From: Lagopus muta
Taxonomy: Eukaryota > Chordata > Aves > Galliformes > Phasianidae
DNA length: 64,000 nt
Direction of reading: 5' to 3'
NCBI RefSeq assembly: GCF_023343835.1
Contig: NC_064435.1
Coordinates: 61,762,634 to 61,826,633, forward strand
The translations under genes were made by a program, and so were the position numbers. The notes under the pieces were generated by a model, which worked only from the letters and a program-made list of their open reading frames with translations, was not told the origin of the DNA and searched no databases. Below, in pieces: positions 27,301 through 41,170 of the stretch (the stretch's first letter is position 1; the number at the start of each line of letters is the position of its first letter).

Positions 27301-28212
27301 GAAAAATCTTGCTTTTGCAGAATAGAATATATCATTTCCTAAGTAAATGTTAAATGCTAATAAAGATAAAAATCACTAGCATGCTTATGATAATTCTACC
27401 TATATATATTTAAAAGTTATATTTATTTTTCCAGTTGATGGGTGGTTTAAATGACAATATGTGAAAAGAATACCATATGTTTTTATTTATTCAAGTGAAA
27501 CATGAAGTCAATATTAAAAAGTTACTGGCTGAAGCCAAATTTCAAAAATCTTGAAGTCCCCATTTTTAAGTCTGGATACTAACCTGAAGTCTTCTGAACT
27601 GTTCAAATATTTCTGATTTGAAAAATGTGGGTGAGCATATTGTGAGAATTGGCTGTTTCATTTAAGAATCTGTGTCCCACAAAATTTTGTTATTTCCTTT
27701 TTTGAATCAGAGTCATGTGCTTCAGCACATATGGCATCTTGCACTCACTAATGGTCACAGACCTTTCAGAAGGTGTGTAAAAAAGTAAAAAGATCTAAAT
27801 AAGATACATACACACTGTCATCCTGATTGACTTACATTACTTCAGCGCACAGAAATAAAATATGCAAATATGTTAAACATAATACCAAGAAAAATTAATT
27901 TTTGAAGGTTTGAGGAGTTAAACTTCACTGAAATTTTATTTTAGCAATGTTTCCTTTTTTTTTACTCATTAACTAGTTAGGCATAGGCAAAATACATTGC
28001 ATTGTTAACGTTAAAAGTCATCATCACAGGATATTGAGGTCAAGACCTTTGAATTTATAGAACTGATACTTTTATAAGAACTGTAAATGCACATTTAATC
28101 TTTTTCAAGTGATTTAAATTTATAAAGACTGTTTGCTTGAGATCATCTATCTGTTTCAAATCAGCTGGTGATATGAAGAAATTCATTGAAACAGTGCAGC
28201 ATGTTATATACC
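24327..28212. other. Intergenic DNA, no gene seen
   Basis: Contains the 25-bp tandem duplication at 24492-24541, a short TTCGC-like repeat patch near 26117-26134 and an A/T-rich background. No frame resembles a known protein. Confidence 0.5.
24492..24541. repeat. 25-bp perfect tandem duplication
   Basis: The unit beginning CAAGTGGATGTATAAAGC and ending ACTTAC occurs twice back to back (24492-24516, 24517-24541) with no mismatch, which suggests a recent slippage or repair duplication. Confidence 0.93.
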
Positions 28213-28400
28213 TTCATGGAATGACAGAAGTCAGGTTCCCTACAATAGATCACAGGTAGACATCCAGTCAGGTCTTGAGTATCTCCATAGAAGGAGACTC
28301 CACAGCCTCTCTGGACAATGTGTCCCTGTTCTCCATCACACTCTCTGTAAAGACATTCTTCCACATGCTAGTACCTTCTTCTGGAACATCTCTACCACAT
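28213..28400 (-). mobile_element. Old CR1 LINE 3' fragment, antisense
   Basis: Antisense CR1 words are recognisable: TTGAGTATCTCCATAGAAGG, AGACTCCACAGCCTCTCTGG and GTAAAGACATTCTTCC. It is more diverged than the copies near 6 kb, and the terminal repeat is no longer clear (a TTCATGGAATGACAG remnant at the left). Confidence 0.8.
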
Positions 28401-30824
28401 GCAGAAACAGACTGATGAACTAAGTAGATTACCGGGATTGTTTCGTTGACTGGCTAGTTGGCTTTTTTACACAGATGGAATTTGCTTTTCACAAATACAG
28501 GTATTATGAGAGTTCGGACTTTGAGAGAACTCTTCAAACCTTATCCAAGCCATCTTAACCCTACTCCTATCATCAATATGAGCAGGCTTTTGTTTTGATT
28601 TGCTTTTTCCTTTTTTTTTTTTTTTGTTTTTGTTTTTGTTTTTGTTTAACAAGTCACAATGTATTTTCATTAAATGAGAAAAAAAAGTTGAAGGAAATGC
28701 TTCTTTTTTGCTATTTTTTTTCTGATTTTTGCACACTCAATGCTTTCTTACATGAGTTTATGACAGGAACTAGTGAATGTTCAGTTAATTAGTAAAGTGT
28801 GTAAAGTACCTTACTTTATAACAACAGCTGAATATTTAAAAGTTTATGAAGTATCTTTAGCTTAGAGAATAATTGCTTGCCTCTCCCTTGTTCTGATGAT
28901 CTCAGTTTTTACTTAGAAAAAACAAACCTTACAGCCAAAAAGTTTCATGCAACACCTTTGAATACAACACAAAAATACTTTCTTTAATGTAAAGCTGTAC
29001 CTAGACTTGTGCACACAGAATTTTTATCTGAACTAGAAACTTATTTTATATACACCCCAATCATTCCAAAGGAATGACAGTTTCTGTGTCTTGATCTGTG
29101 TATGGATCTGCTAGAGCCTCCAGTACTTGAACAAAGTAAAAAATAAAGGACTCAGATTCATTTATGTATTCTTCATTTGTTTGGGTTTTGTTTGTTTGAC
29201 AGGTTATTATGATCTTTGTTTGCTTTTGTAGGTGTTTGTTTGTTTGTTCATTTTTACCATGCAGTTTGCACATCTGTGCTGAAAGGCATGGCTGAAAGAG
29301 GATCACTTGGATAAGCTGCTAAAATGTCTGTATGTTAATATTCGAGGTACCATTACACGATTCAGGTTTTCATTTAGTAGAATAAAGCCAATTAACAAAA
29401 CATGTCCCATACAATATTTTCCCACTTAATAAAAACATTTCTGGGTTCATCTTACCTTTTTTACCATGTTAGTTTTGAAGAAAAATAGCAGCTAGTAAGC
29501 TTTTAAAAAACAGATTGCAAATTCTTTACTTCTAGAGGTACCGCTAGTATTGGCTACCCCTCAGTTTACTCAAGCTTTATTTTCCTCACAATCTTTTCCT
29601 AAAACACTACATGCTGTGGACATATTTCTTTCATCTGTAAGAACCAAAAAGTATTACATAAAAATGGAAAACACAACTAGTTTGAGTTTGTAAGTATGTA
29701 AGTCAATGGATCTGCAAGCATATGAAATTATTTACTTCACATTGCAGCCTAAATATGAGTCAGTAGAAGAATGAGATTCTACTGTTCTTTTCTGCAAATC
29801 TTTGATCAGCATGTGTTTTAACATTTTCAAGTCGAATGAATATAAAGTCCAAATAATAATCATTAATTGACAATATTTCTCACTTTTCAGTAAAATCATG
29901 AATTGAGAAGCATTATTGATAAGTTCTTGTCTCTTCCTACTTAATTCCTGTGCTAGTGACCTGAAAATACTTACTATTGATAAAAGTTCAGAAAAGAGCA
30001 TTTTGAATCACTTTTAAAGAAACTAAGCCACAGGAAGTTCTCAAATGGATAATAATTTTTTAACAGACACAAACAGTAAATGGTCAGTTTTCATAATACT
30101 ATAAATTAATAATATATAATAATATAATAATATAAATAATATTTATAATAAAAAATTTATAATAAATAAAAATAATATAATAATATAAATTACATAATAC
30201 AAATTAGCTGAGAAGTCTCAAAGGAGTCTACGGTGATCAACAATCTGAAATGGTATTAATAGGTAGACAATGGTACAATGATTCTAAGGTATTAAGATTA
30301 GTAAGGATAGCACTGAAAGATCTGTTGATAAAATGTAAAATGGCAAACCATGGATGTTAAAAAATGTATTTGGGTTTAAAAAAAAAAAAAACAAACAACC
30401 TCTAGACAGTTTCATGGAAGCAAAATTCATCAGTAATAGGGTAGAATTTAGACTTGGGAAATCCCTGTGTCATATATTGTCGGTGACTGGGAGAATACTA
30501 TTCTGAAAAATACTGATATTTGATTCCTCTACTTTCCTCTAAGCATGTATGTTTGGCTACTGAGGTTGCTTTAGGTTTTTGTGCTAAGCTAGGAGAGAAC
30601 TGAAATGTAGTATATCAGTTGTTTGCAGCATCTGATGAAATCATAGGTACAAACACATCTGGCAGGTTTTTTACTGTAAGAAAACAACTTCTGTCCTTCA
30701 TGTTACCCCTGCCAAGAAGCTTAAGACTGCTATTAAAGGAGTATTTGGCTAGATGGCTCACCAATCTTGCCTATCATGGCTATAATCTTCTACAAAAAAG
30801 GCAACATCTTGTCCTGTATTGACA
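28401..30824. other. Intergenic DNA with simple T/G and A/T tracts
   Basis: Holds T15 followed by (TTTTTG)n at about 28611-28648, dispersed TTTG words at 29171-29250, and a nearly pure A/T stretch at about 30093-30200. No gene seen. Confidence 0.55.
30093..30200. repeat. A/T-only low-complexity tract (ATAATAT-type)
   Basis: About 108 bp made almost only of A and T with ATAATA and ATAAAT words. It is a candidate easily unwound or length-variable segment. Confidence 0.85.
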
Positions 30825-31072
30825 ATAAGACAAAAAGTAGTAGATTTAAGTTGCACCAGGAAAGGTTAAGGGTGGAAAAATTTCTTCTCAGAGTGATGAG
30901 GCATTGGAATGGGCTGACCAGGGGGAGATGGTGAAGTCATTGTCACTGGAAGTGTTTAAGATACAAGTAGATATGGCACTGAGGAACATGGTTAGTGGGC
31001 ATGGTAAGGATGAATTGGAGGTTGGACTAGACAGTCTTTTCCAACCTTAATTATTGTATGATTCTGTGATAA
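30825..31072 (+). mobile_element. CR1 LINE 3' end fragment
   Basis: The sense CR1 3' portion is recognisable from GAGGCATTGGAATGGGCTGA, TCACTGGAAGTGTTTAAGA, GGAGGTTGGACTAGACAGTC and CTTTTCCAACCTTAATTATT, ending in GTATGATTCTGTGATAA. 5'-truncated and diverged. Confidence 0.92.
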
Positions 31073-34000
31073 CATGGTAAAACCATGATCACAAGCATGG
31101 GTGAAAACCCATTTATATATGATCAAATGTAAAGTGTAAATGGTTGTGTTCAAATATAAGCATAAAGGAATAATTAGCTAAAATTTCACTGATAATAAAG
31201 GAATAGCTTGGAAAAAGCAAGCATCATACAATCGTATGAATGTGACACTCTGCACTGTTTTTGTAGCCAAAGAGGATTTTTTCCACATTGCAATCTTTTT
31301 CATGTGATCCTGAAAGATTGGACAGGCTGACCTAAATGATTTTCAGTAAGGTGACATTTAGAACAGTGATGTATATTATGGAAGAGGATACAAAGTTTCA
31401 TTGAAGAAAATTTGAACTCAGTAAGATCAATTAACAAATAAACAGAACTCAGGTCATTTATCATCTCATTTAGATATTCAGTAACAGAGACATTATGAGA
31501 ACAATATTACCTGTTCATGCTGAGAAGAATCTCAGCCTTTACCTATTTTCTCCAGCCATAGACTATACTACGGTTGTGTGCCTGCAGAACTCTGAAAGAT
31601 GAAAGTAACAAACATTTAAAAAAGAATAAGAATATGTGTGTTAAGTACAAAATTTCTAAGCACTCCTAGCTTGCTTGGTAAAATAAAAGATAAAAAAAAC
31701 TTATCTAGAACAAATCTCCACATTACACCTCAGTGACCTATTTCCATATGAAAAAGCATTTTCCAATCCCCACACTTTTCATATATATGTTTGTCGACAA
31801 AAAACAAATTGAAAAGTAATTTTCTCTGATCTCTAACACACATAAATCTGAATTAGTTTCCTTAAACCTTGTGAAAAACTTCCTTCAGGATAGAAGCCAT
31901 TAGTAGGAAATTTCAACAAGAAAATGAATGGTTACTTAAAGCATAAGACACATATGGCAATGTTTTGTGGCACCGAGTCTGCCACATGCTTTCAGAATTC
32001 AGTTTTGTGCACCAGTTAAGCTGAAAGGGCTAAACAGAAATTAACAGGTGTGAGGTTTTCTTTGGTTTTGCTTTTGTTTTTCTGAAAGATGTCAGGACAA
32101 TGGCAAAGCAGGAATTCTGGAGACTTGCAACATCTAAATGTTGGACTTTGAAGGCAAGTCTCTCAGTGCTTAAATCTAGAGAATTCCTCTGAGTTCAACA
32201 TTAAGACTGAAGTAAAATATCAATAAGAGGTATAAGAAAAACGGAGACTGTACTTGCAACCCCAGTGGTGGTACTAATATACGTCATATGAAAGAGAAAA
32301 ATTTTTTTTTTGCTCTGGGGCTGAACACAAAAACTGACTGACAATACTTGATTAAAACATACCTGAATAAATTTTAGCTCTCCAAAATATCTTAAAAAAT
32401 CGAGTTATTGTAATATTTTTTAACTCCGAGTGTTCTGAACAACAGCTGAAACTTACATATTTTTTCTGTACACCTTTTCTTTGTCTCTTTCTCCTTCGCT
32501 TTTCTCTTTTATTTTAAATGTATTTATACAAAGAAAAAAACCCTACTACTTTATGAGAAGACAAATAGCAGAGATTATTAAACAAGAGTGTGGCATATAG
32601 ATTTTCTTTGGCTTGCTCTTCATCCACAGACACTAAAGTGAAATTAAAGATGCTGAACTATGTAACATTAGATTTTACTAATAAAAGACCTTAAGAAGCT
32701 AGAATATAACTCATACTAAGCTCTTCCCTTCTCATAAATTAGCCAGAGGTCGTTTGAAGGCTTACTATTTTGTATTAGCACTGCAATAATGTTTACTGAG
32801 TAATTTTACTGTGAGCATTAGAATTATTGCATGATAAAATGATTAATATATTAATATATAATTAAAAGGCTTTTCTTTGATGTTATTCTTTCTTTTAAAG
32901 TATTTAATCACATAATAAATATATAAAAGTTCCTTTTAGGGGTAAATTTATTCAGTATTTATTTTTTTCCAAGAAGGTATTTGAGATTTCCTTTCCACAT
33001 GTTGACTAAAGCTACACAGAAACACAGCTAACAAATTATAATTAGTGTGTGGGGGGCAGAGAAAGTTCAGTATGTTATTTAATCAGGCTGAGGCGCTAAC
33101 TGGGCTTCATTAAGCTTTATCAAGCTTAGTAACCTTTGCTGTAATTTCTACAAAAAAGAAGTGACAATCAGTGTTATAATACAGAATAATGGACATAGTG
33201 AACAAGTGGAAAAAGCAAGTGGAGTAAAGGTACAAGAGACAGTTGCTGGAAAAGCAAGAAGAGTAAAGGTGTGAGAGACAGTTGCTGCAAAACTTGGCAA
33301 TTCTTTTTTTTTTCTGTGAATTTCCTGCGGAAGTCATACCAGTCATTTCTCTTGGAATTGAAAGTCTGGAAGCATCTAACTTGAGAGATGTAGTTCACCA
33401 GTCTTTGTCATCAAGTCCTCCATGCCCAAAATAGTACTGTGGAATCTCTTCACTTCCCCGCATATTTCAAGTGGTGCACATCCAGCCTTTTGGTTTTGTC
33501 CTCCACAGCAGTGTCAGTATACTCCAAGACATCATCCATCAGAAGCTGGCCAAGAAAAACTGATATTTTTTCAAGGCAGAAAAGAAGCAAAGAACTAACT
33601 AAAGAACCCCCCAGGCTCTGTTCTCCTGTTTGGTCAGGAAAAAGACTTGGGCAGGGAATGACTTAACCTCCCCCTGTAGTAGATAGTGGTCATGAGTGTG
33701 TTTTTTTCAAGCATTTTTTACATGAACTGGCTGAAGTCTGACCACAGCCATAGAGAAGTTAATTAAATGATTATCCTGTTCTCCATCTTAGTCTGAGAGA
33801 TTCAGAGTAATGAACACACTGTGGCAATGCTGCCCAACTTATTTCTCTGCCATACAATTCTCATATAATTCCTATATATATATTTCTACACAATTGCTTT
33901 ATTTTCACCACTTTTGTTTCATGTTTGGAGACATTCCACCCAGTGAGATTCTACAAACTCCGGCTTTTTATAACAGAAAACCCTTCTGCCCTTTCAGGGA

Positions 34001-37000
34001 GTAGGGCAAACATAGATTATAAAACCCCATTTCCTATTTCAATGATCTATTTCTAACAGTCTCTTAGCAATTAGTTATTTAGATGTTTGTACACATTTTC
34101 AGTCAGAAGATAGGAAGAACCAACATGAGACATGTGTAAGGAAACTGAGTTATAAAGAACTATGTGCAGCAGGCTGACAGATTTAACTGCTAATTCCCAG
34201 ATTGTGTTTTTTTTTTAACTGGATATACGGTGTTGATTATTTAATGGTGGCTGGACTCCACTTATAATGGAAGCCAGGGATCTGGCCCTTAATTCTTTTT
34301 TTGAAAAGAGTTTTGCATATACATAAATGTACCTGACATTATCACAAGTCTCCAGGCCATATTTTGGTATCATAGGACAATAAGGCTGTGTACAGGAAAG
34401 CATAGAGTGAATGGAGGCTTTTTCAGAAGGGTAGCAAAACAAAGGACGGAGTGCAGCCCAAATTTGGTACCATGATGGCAAGAGAACCCACTGCAAGGGG
34501 CTACATGAATTAAACAGTATGAGTTTAGGGCCCTCAGTCAGCTGCATAAATTCATTATTGGAAGTTGTACTCCAAGAACTAACGGCTGGTAACTGAAGAA
34601 ACAAGCCACAGCTTTACTTGTGCAAATGACATCCAGAGAACCACTTACACACACATGAGGCTCATAACAAGCTTACTAGCAGATCTAGATCTGTTCCAGG
34701 TTAAAAACATATGTTAATATATTATTCCTCGGAAGTGATTTAGCTGCCTTGGAGAAATGGGACCTGAAGGGCTGGGCAGAGGGGAGTTCCCCTGCTGGAA
34801 AATATGCCCCTTTCCAACTATGCACTTGAGCTGGTGGAAGGACAGCATCAATTTATGCATACTATGCTTCAGGCATTTGCTGAGGTTACCAGCATTGGTT
34901 TTTTTCAGATCTGCTTCCAGTACCCCAGGTAGTACTTAAAGAGTCAAAAGAATACTTCATTAGCTGCCACAGACAGCCACACACAGCAGTTTTTGCAGCC
35001 AAAAAATTTTAAGAAAGATAGCTTTGCCAAGTTAAATTTGCAGAAGGTGTGCCATCAGTAGAAAGCAGTACCTTGTATAGATATGACATGATATGAATTC
35101 CATCAAGCATAACACGGTCAGTTGCAAGCATGGCAAAGTAGGCTGTTCCTAGAGGCAGTTAACAGTTCTGAGCCTACAGTCTTCTTTCCTTTTTCTCTGG
35201 GAGCCTGTGGTGCCAAAGGCTGGTGCACATTGTGGAAGTAGGACATCTTCATTCATAGGAACAGTTTGCCCCCCCCCCAGAAAAAGCAAATTGGGCACGA
35301 GCAAAAAAAGAAAATATTCAAATCTCTCAGCCTCTTCTCCCAGCTCTTTATTTAATTCTGCCCTTTCCTTCTTCCCACTCAGAAGGGTTCCCACCCTTGT
35401 TCTGATCCTGCCACTCTCCTTATGGGAAATAAAATTAAGTTTGCTCTACAAAACACTGAGAATCCCTGAGCCAGGTTTAGCTAATGAAGAGTTTTCCTTC
35501 TTGCTGTTGTGCTTCCCGTTAACTAAGCTCTACTAACTGTGCATTAATGTCCTTGCTGTTTAGACTTGGAATACTGCAGTGCCTCTTTGCCACCCTGCTC
35601 CCTGCCTTGAAGCTCATGTTGCTGTGTAGTCGAGGGTTGATTCCATTGTCACTACAGGTCTTAAGAAAATGTTACTGGCAGAAAGACTACAGTCCAGGGA
35701 GTATGACCTCCTCTTACTCAGTTCTCCTGGAAGCAGAAGTTTCCATGAATATATGCAAGGTCTTATGCAAAGCTTGAGCATTACAAGGCTCATATTTTAA
35801 TCAAAGCAGATGTTTTATTACCACTGTGCAGTCAGTTGTCCTTTATCCAAAACATGATGGAAAGAGATAAAACACTTGGGACAAGAAGAAGGTATGTAGA
35901 AAAATGGAATGCGCTTTGCCACGTTTAGTATACAAGTGAAATAACTGCACTGGATTGGCATTCACAAACTCTCATTCAATACACACATTGAACAATCAGG
36001 TGGCTTTTGGATAACACAGGCCAAATAATCTGCCCAGCTTGGTCATCACATTTCCTGGCAAAAACATTCTGGCTGTCACAAATTATGGTATATTATTGTC
36101 TATTATTGTCTGCCTTTTCAGGGATGAAAACCTTCCTCCTAGACAAGACGTAACATATGATATGATAAACTGTGCACTTATGGAACTTTACAACCCCTTG
36201 CTATTAATAAGTGGGGTGGGCAGCATCCCTTATATCAGAACATTCAGTTTTGAAATACAAAGTAACCACAACACATGATCTGTCAGAAACTATCATAATG
36301 ATAAACAATGGGGTGAGCTCCAAAATAAATAAATAAACACTGCCAAAGAAATTATTTGCATATTTTTCTCTCTCCCCAACCAGTGCTTGAAAAATGTCCT
36401 CATTCAATGTGCTTGCTCATCCACGCAGCTGCCAGCTGTGCCTGCTTCCTTCAGCAATAGTCACATGTTACATGGCTTGTAATACTGAGTCCATATTGCT
36501 GCAGAAAACTAAGCTATGAAACACAATTCTCTCTGGACCTTTAGAATTCATGTAGAATTATGATTTCAGCACTGCAGCTAAAATTTGACATTCGGCTGAA
36601 GACTGTGGCATGCAGGAAACCAAGACAGACAGAGTACATGCAAAAATGTCCAGACACTAAGAGACATCTCCAGCAACCCTCATGTAATTAACATAAATCT
36701 GGGCTGCCAAAAGTACTAACAGCACTTGAAGCTGCTTTGAAATCCCAAATGCATGACTTCTAAATTTAGAGCTCTGTTCTTAGTATATTCTGTTATGCAC
36801 ATGTTTAGATTTCTGTTGATTGTTTGCAGAAGAATAGGAATGTAAAGGTTACTTGTTTAGAGCTAAATTATGGCCTACAACTGCAGCTCAGTACTGGGGA
36901 TGAGGAACAGCCATACTGCCAATGCAGGAATTTAGAGTGGCATCATGATTCAAAAAGCTCATCACTGAGGCAGCTGCTCTGCTCTTAGAGAGGGTGAGGA

Positions 37001-37760
37001 TGGCAACAGCAGTGTTAGCTAGCATACGCAATCCATTCTCTCCCTTATGCCCTGCCTTTTGCAGATGCTAAAAGAAGTGGTAGGTCTGCACAGCTGTTAC
37101 AGTTTGAGATTCTGACCATAACTATGCCCTGTGTGGATGGCACAAATATGGGAAGTAAGATCAGATCATAATTATGGGGTGATTATGGACTTTTGCAGCG
37201 GGTACTTAATATAAAGACAGATCTCAAACGTGGAAGAAGAAGGTAAGGACCAACATGTTTTATTTTTTATTTGGAAAGATCACTCCTCCAGTGACCATAT
37301 TCAGTAAATGTGCCAATATATTGCATCCCCCCTGACGCATTACAGGCAGCTACAACTGTGACTACAGGTCACTTGTTTATTGTCACCTAGTTGTATATAA
37401 GATCTGAATTTTTAATTGCACATTTTAATGTCTGAGAAGTCAGACTTTTTCCCATGGGCTTCTAAGGCACACCTGTGCCATTATATAGCTGACGCAAGTA
37501 GCTCATATCCTACTACTGCCATTTTGTTTGTTTGTTTGTTCGTTCGTTGTTTTCTTTCCTATGTGCAAGGAGATCAACTAAACATCATATTTTCCATTTA
37601 CATACTAAAATCTAAATCTTTATGATTTCTTGTTTCTAAATTTATCTGCAACTTCATGAAACAAAAGCTACTTTTATGTGTGCATTGCTTCTTGTAATAA
37701 TGAGACTGCTTTGCTTTGTGATTATATGTGCTTTTATATCATTAGGCATCCTGAGATGAA
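31073..37760. other. Intergenic DNA, no gene seen
   Basis: About 6.7 kb with no frame similar to a known protein. It contains the imperfect 39-bp duplication at 33214-33291 and short homopolymers (T-run near 34207, C9 near 35270). A 129-codon minus frame at 34215-34604 has no recognisable domain and no splice-site context, so I treat it as chance. Confidence 0.5.
33214..33291. repeat. Imperfect 39-bp tandem duplication
   Basis: Two adjacent units start AGCAAG and end CAGTTGCTGSAAA, with a few mismatches (for example TACAAGAGAC versus GTGAGAGAC). This is an older local duplication. Confidence 0.8.
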
Positions 37761-37932
37761 CTTTCCTTTCCTTTCCTTTCCTTTCCTTTCCTTTCCTTTC
37801 CTTTCCTTTCCTTTCCTTTCCTTTCCTTTCCTTTCCTTTCCTTTCCTTTCCTTTCCTTTCCTTTCCTTTCCTTTCCTTTCCTTTCCTTTCCTTTCCTTTC
37901 CTTTCCTTTCCTTTCCTTTCCTTTCCTTTCCT
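37761..37932. repeat. (TTTCC)n pentanucleotide microsatellite, about 34 units
   Basis: An essentially perfect array of the unit CTTTC covers about 172 bp and grades into a decayed pyrimidine-rich tail to about 38008. One strand is all pyrimidine and the other all purine. Open frames across it (FLSFP-type and GKERK-type repeats) are artefacts of the array. The length is likely polymorphic. Confidence 0.97.
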
Positions 37933-38008
37933 ATTCTCTTTTCTATTCTTTTCCTGTCCTTTCCCTTGCATTTCCCTTCCCTTTTCCTTCCCTTTCCTTT
38001 CTTATTCC

Positions 38009-41000
38009 CATGTAGTTTTGTTAACTCAGAAAAAATACTTTTTGACGCCTAATATCACAAAATTTCTCCCTTTTCTCCTTTGATGTAATTCTGTACAACT
38101 TCTCTCCCTTTCTTAGCACTGTTATTTATTTTTTCTTTTTAATTTTAAGTCTTTTTATATTAATATCTGTTCCCTTTATTTGTAAATCATTTTTGTGGTA
38201 GTCTGAAGGAGAAAGAGCATGTGCCAAATGGAGTAAACAGATATTATGGAAAGAGGCAAATTGCATGATTCTAATGGATATCATCTCAATAGTAGAGAGA
38301 ATAATCTCTAGGTAAAGTATTAGGTTGCTGTTAATGTAACCATGAAGACAGAGGGTGGTAACAGGATAATCCTAGTAGATATACTCAAGTGTTTAAACCA
38401 GTTTTATGGTATCCTCCACACGATAATGTAAGCAAAAGGGAGCAGATAAGGAACACATTTTTAACCATTTTTATATTAGTGAAAGGATCCTAGATAATAA
38501 AAATAACAGCTGGAGATGTTCTTGCCTGAGAAGGAATATTCTGCATTTGGTGTTGGAAATATGATAAGATGGTTCTTATTACTAAAATAGTCTTTCATAT
38601 TTCTGCTTCTTCAATAAGAATAAAACAGGGGAGGAAAGAGATTTAAAAAAAAAATAAAGGGTCTTCACCAAAGATGCTGCTAGTTGTTTCTAATAGTTCA
38701 GAATAGAAGGAAAATGTTGTGAATGAAACATCTACATAGCAAAAAGAAAAAGATTGAAAAGAATATCTGCTGGTCTATTTTTGGAATCCGCAATAGAAAA
38801 CCTACTCACAGTAGATAACAGCCTGTACTGCCCTTTAACATCTGCCCATAATGTGCAACAACACTAAAAATTTTAATAGGAGTGACTTCATCCTGGAAGA
38901 TGCTTGCTCATCATCTCATACATCACAACATTTTCCAGAATTTCTAAAAATAATAATTGGCAGTTTCTCTATGCGGACACTCTGAACTCAAACAAGATAA
39001 CTCAGTTTTTGATCTTATTTAAATGAACTAAGAGTTAATTGCTACCATAAAGCAAGTGGTTTCCTAGCTATAGATATCATGATCTAATTGCATTTACCAT
39101 GTGCAAACAGAATATATCATCAAACTGTATATATACATGCAAATGAACTTTTGTAGGCTAATTTTTGTGATATTTTACCTATGCCAAATACATCATATAT
39201 TTGATGTGGTATGTATTAGCAAAAAAATTAAATGGAAACCATTAAAAATAAAATCCTGGACACCCACAAGTATGGTTCACAACTAAACCAAATTATACTG
39301 AGCTGATCATCCTAGTTAAAATACTAATCATTACAGTTGAAAGGAGATTGAATACAAAATGCAAAATAAAACGTTAACACGAAATCTATATAAATGACAC
39401 AGTATTGTAAGCTACAAGCTGAACTTTATTCAGCTGGATGAGAAGACTGTACGTCCAAAAACTTGTCTGCTTCTTCCAGTCACATCTGTCGATTTAGTAA
39501 AAAGCATCCCTCCTCCCTGCTGAATTTGCACTAAAAATAACCTCAAATAGCCATGCCTACAATGAAATATCATAATAAAAAGGAATTTAGACATGGAAGA
39601 ACAGAATAAGGTATAGATTATGTGTATATATTCTGGATTTCAAACTACAGATAGATGCACATGTTCAGTAGATATTTTGGGGTTGTCGTTTTAACATAGC
39701 GCTCTGCCAAGCACATTCAACAAAATGTCGGGGAGTGACAGATGATCACCATCAAAAGATGGCACACAAGGAAACATATGCTAAAATGGCATAGGTTTAA
39801 ATTGGCTTAACTTATGAAAATACTTTACATGAAAAAGCTCTATAAAAATTAATTACAGCATTTTGAACAATCACTTCGACATTTTTATTGTTCAGGAAAC
39901 ATGGAGGAAATTCAAAGATATTGAAAAATTTCCTGTATTTACACAGTTCTGATATTTAAAACACAGAAGTTTCTTCCAACTTGATTTAACTTAAATATAT
40001 ATATATTTTTTTTTTCTGTAGATAGATAAGCTTGGATGAAAATTGCTGCCAAACAACCATTTTTTGTCAAGATAAAATCTTTACCACATATTACCATAAT
40101 AAACTCAGATTTCTTCAGAGTACAAGACACTTCAAAATTAGCAGAGACTATATCAGTCAGGTTAAAACTATCTAACTAAAGCATCTCAGAATAGGTGGTC
40201 CTGTTTCTCAGAAAATCTTCTACTATTGACTTTTATCCATACTATTTTACATATGCTCCAATCATCAAAAATAAACCAAAATCTTTGTTATTAAGTTTTG
40301 CATATAAAACAGTTTAGTGGGATAGGTAAATGAAGAGGATCATCAAGAATGATACAAATAGTCTGCTTAAAATTCCATATCCCCTTGAAATTAACTTAAT
40401 ACTATATATATATATATATTTGGAAATAATTAATGAAAATGAGTTCTGCTTTACCAGACTGTGACAAAACAATTTGTTCAGAGATATTGGGTGAAAAAAA
40501 AAAAAAATGGGCTTGTGATTCACAGAAGTCTAACACGGGGAAAAAGCAAGTGAGAGAGGTGATTTTGCTTCCATACACTGCCTCAGCTTTAATACGTCTC
40601 TAAGTTAAGACCTTTCTATGTCTCTACACTGTAGTCCACAGTCTGAGTAGGCTATTCCAGGGATAGGTCAGCAGAAGAAGCCCAACTCACCAGCGTGGTT
40701 TGTCTCACCAAGCAGTTATTTAAAAAGGTTCTGCTTTCCTCAGTAAAAACATTGCAAGGACCGTTAGAGAGGAGATCTCTAGGCAGGAATGTCATGGTCT
40801 TGGTCTCTCCTATAACATTCAGTTTAGTATGCCTGAAAGCTGAAACGTGAATTTAAATATTTTGCTTGAGAGAGGGAGTTGAATGGAGGTACCTGAGACA
40901 CTTCTGGCAGTGACAGTTGAGACAGTGGAAGCAGAACAGCTGCAGCTGGGAGCTGCTGTGCCTGGACTACATTAGCTGTACCGCTTTCAGCACTGCTCCC

Positions 41001-41090
41001 AGCTTAATGCAGCTTTATTGCTTCCTGTATCTGAGCTAATTTGTTCAGAGGTAGCACGAGTATCTCCGTACGGCGCTGCACCATGTCATG
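38009..41090. other. Intergenic DNA, no gene seen
   Basis: AT-rich, with short AT dinucleotide tracts near 39996 and 40403 and an A-run near 40495. No recognisable gene or transposon before the old CR1 remnant near 41.1 kb. Confidence 0.5.
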
Positions 41091-41170
41091 TGTATATACC
41101 TTTTACGGCCTGCAATGCACAGGATGTCAGGCAAAGATGATCTAATAATCCTTTCTGGCCTTAAACCACA
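41091..41170 (+). mobile_element. Possible ancient amniote CR1 3' end
   Basis: CTGCAATGCACAGGATGTCAGG followed by GATGATCTAATAATCCTTTC and TGGCCTTAAACCACATGAAA resembles the 3' end shared by old CR1 elements of reptiles and birds (the AGATGATCTAATGG..CCTTCTGGCCTTAAA pattern). Short and diverged; the family is my inference from memory of the pattern. Confidence 0.5.

Noticed and set aside
34215..34604. 129-codon minus-strand frame
   Set aside because: No domain, signal or splice context recognised. A frame of this length is unremarkable in 64 kb.
37654..38052. Long open frames on both strands (GKERK- and FLSFP-repeats)
   Set aside because: They are translations of the (TTTCC)n microsatellite. 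A repeat of five bases without stops is open in all frames.
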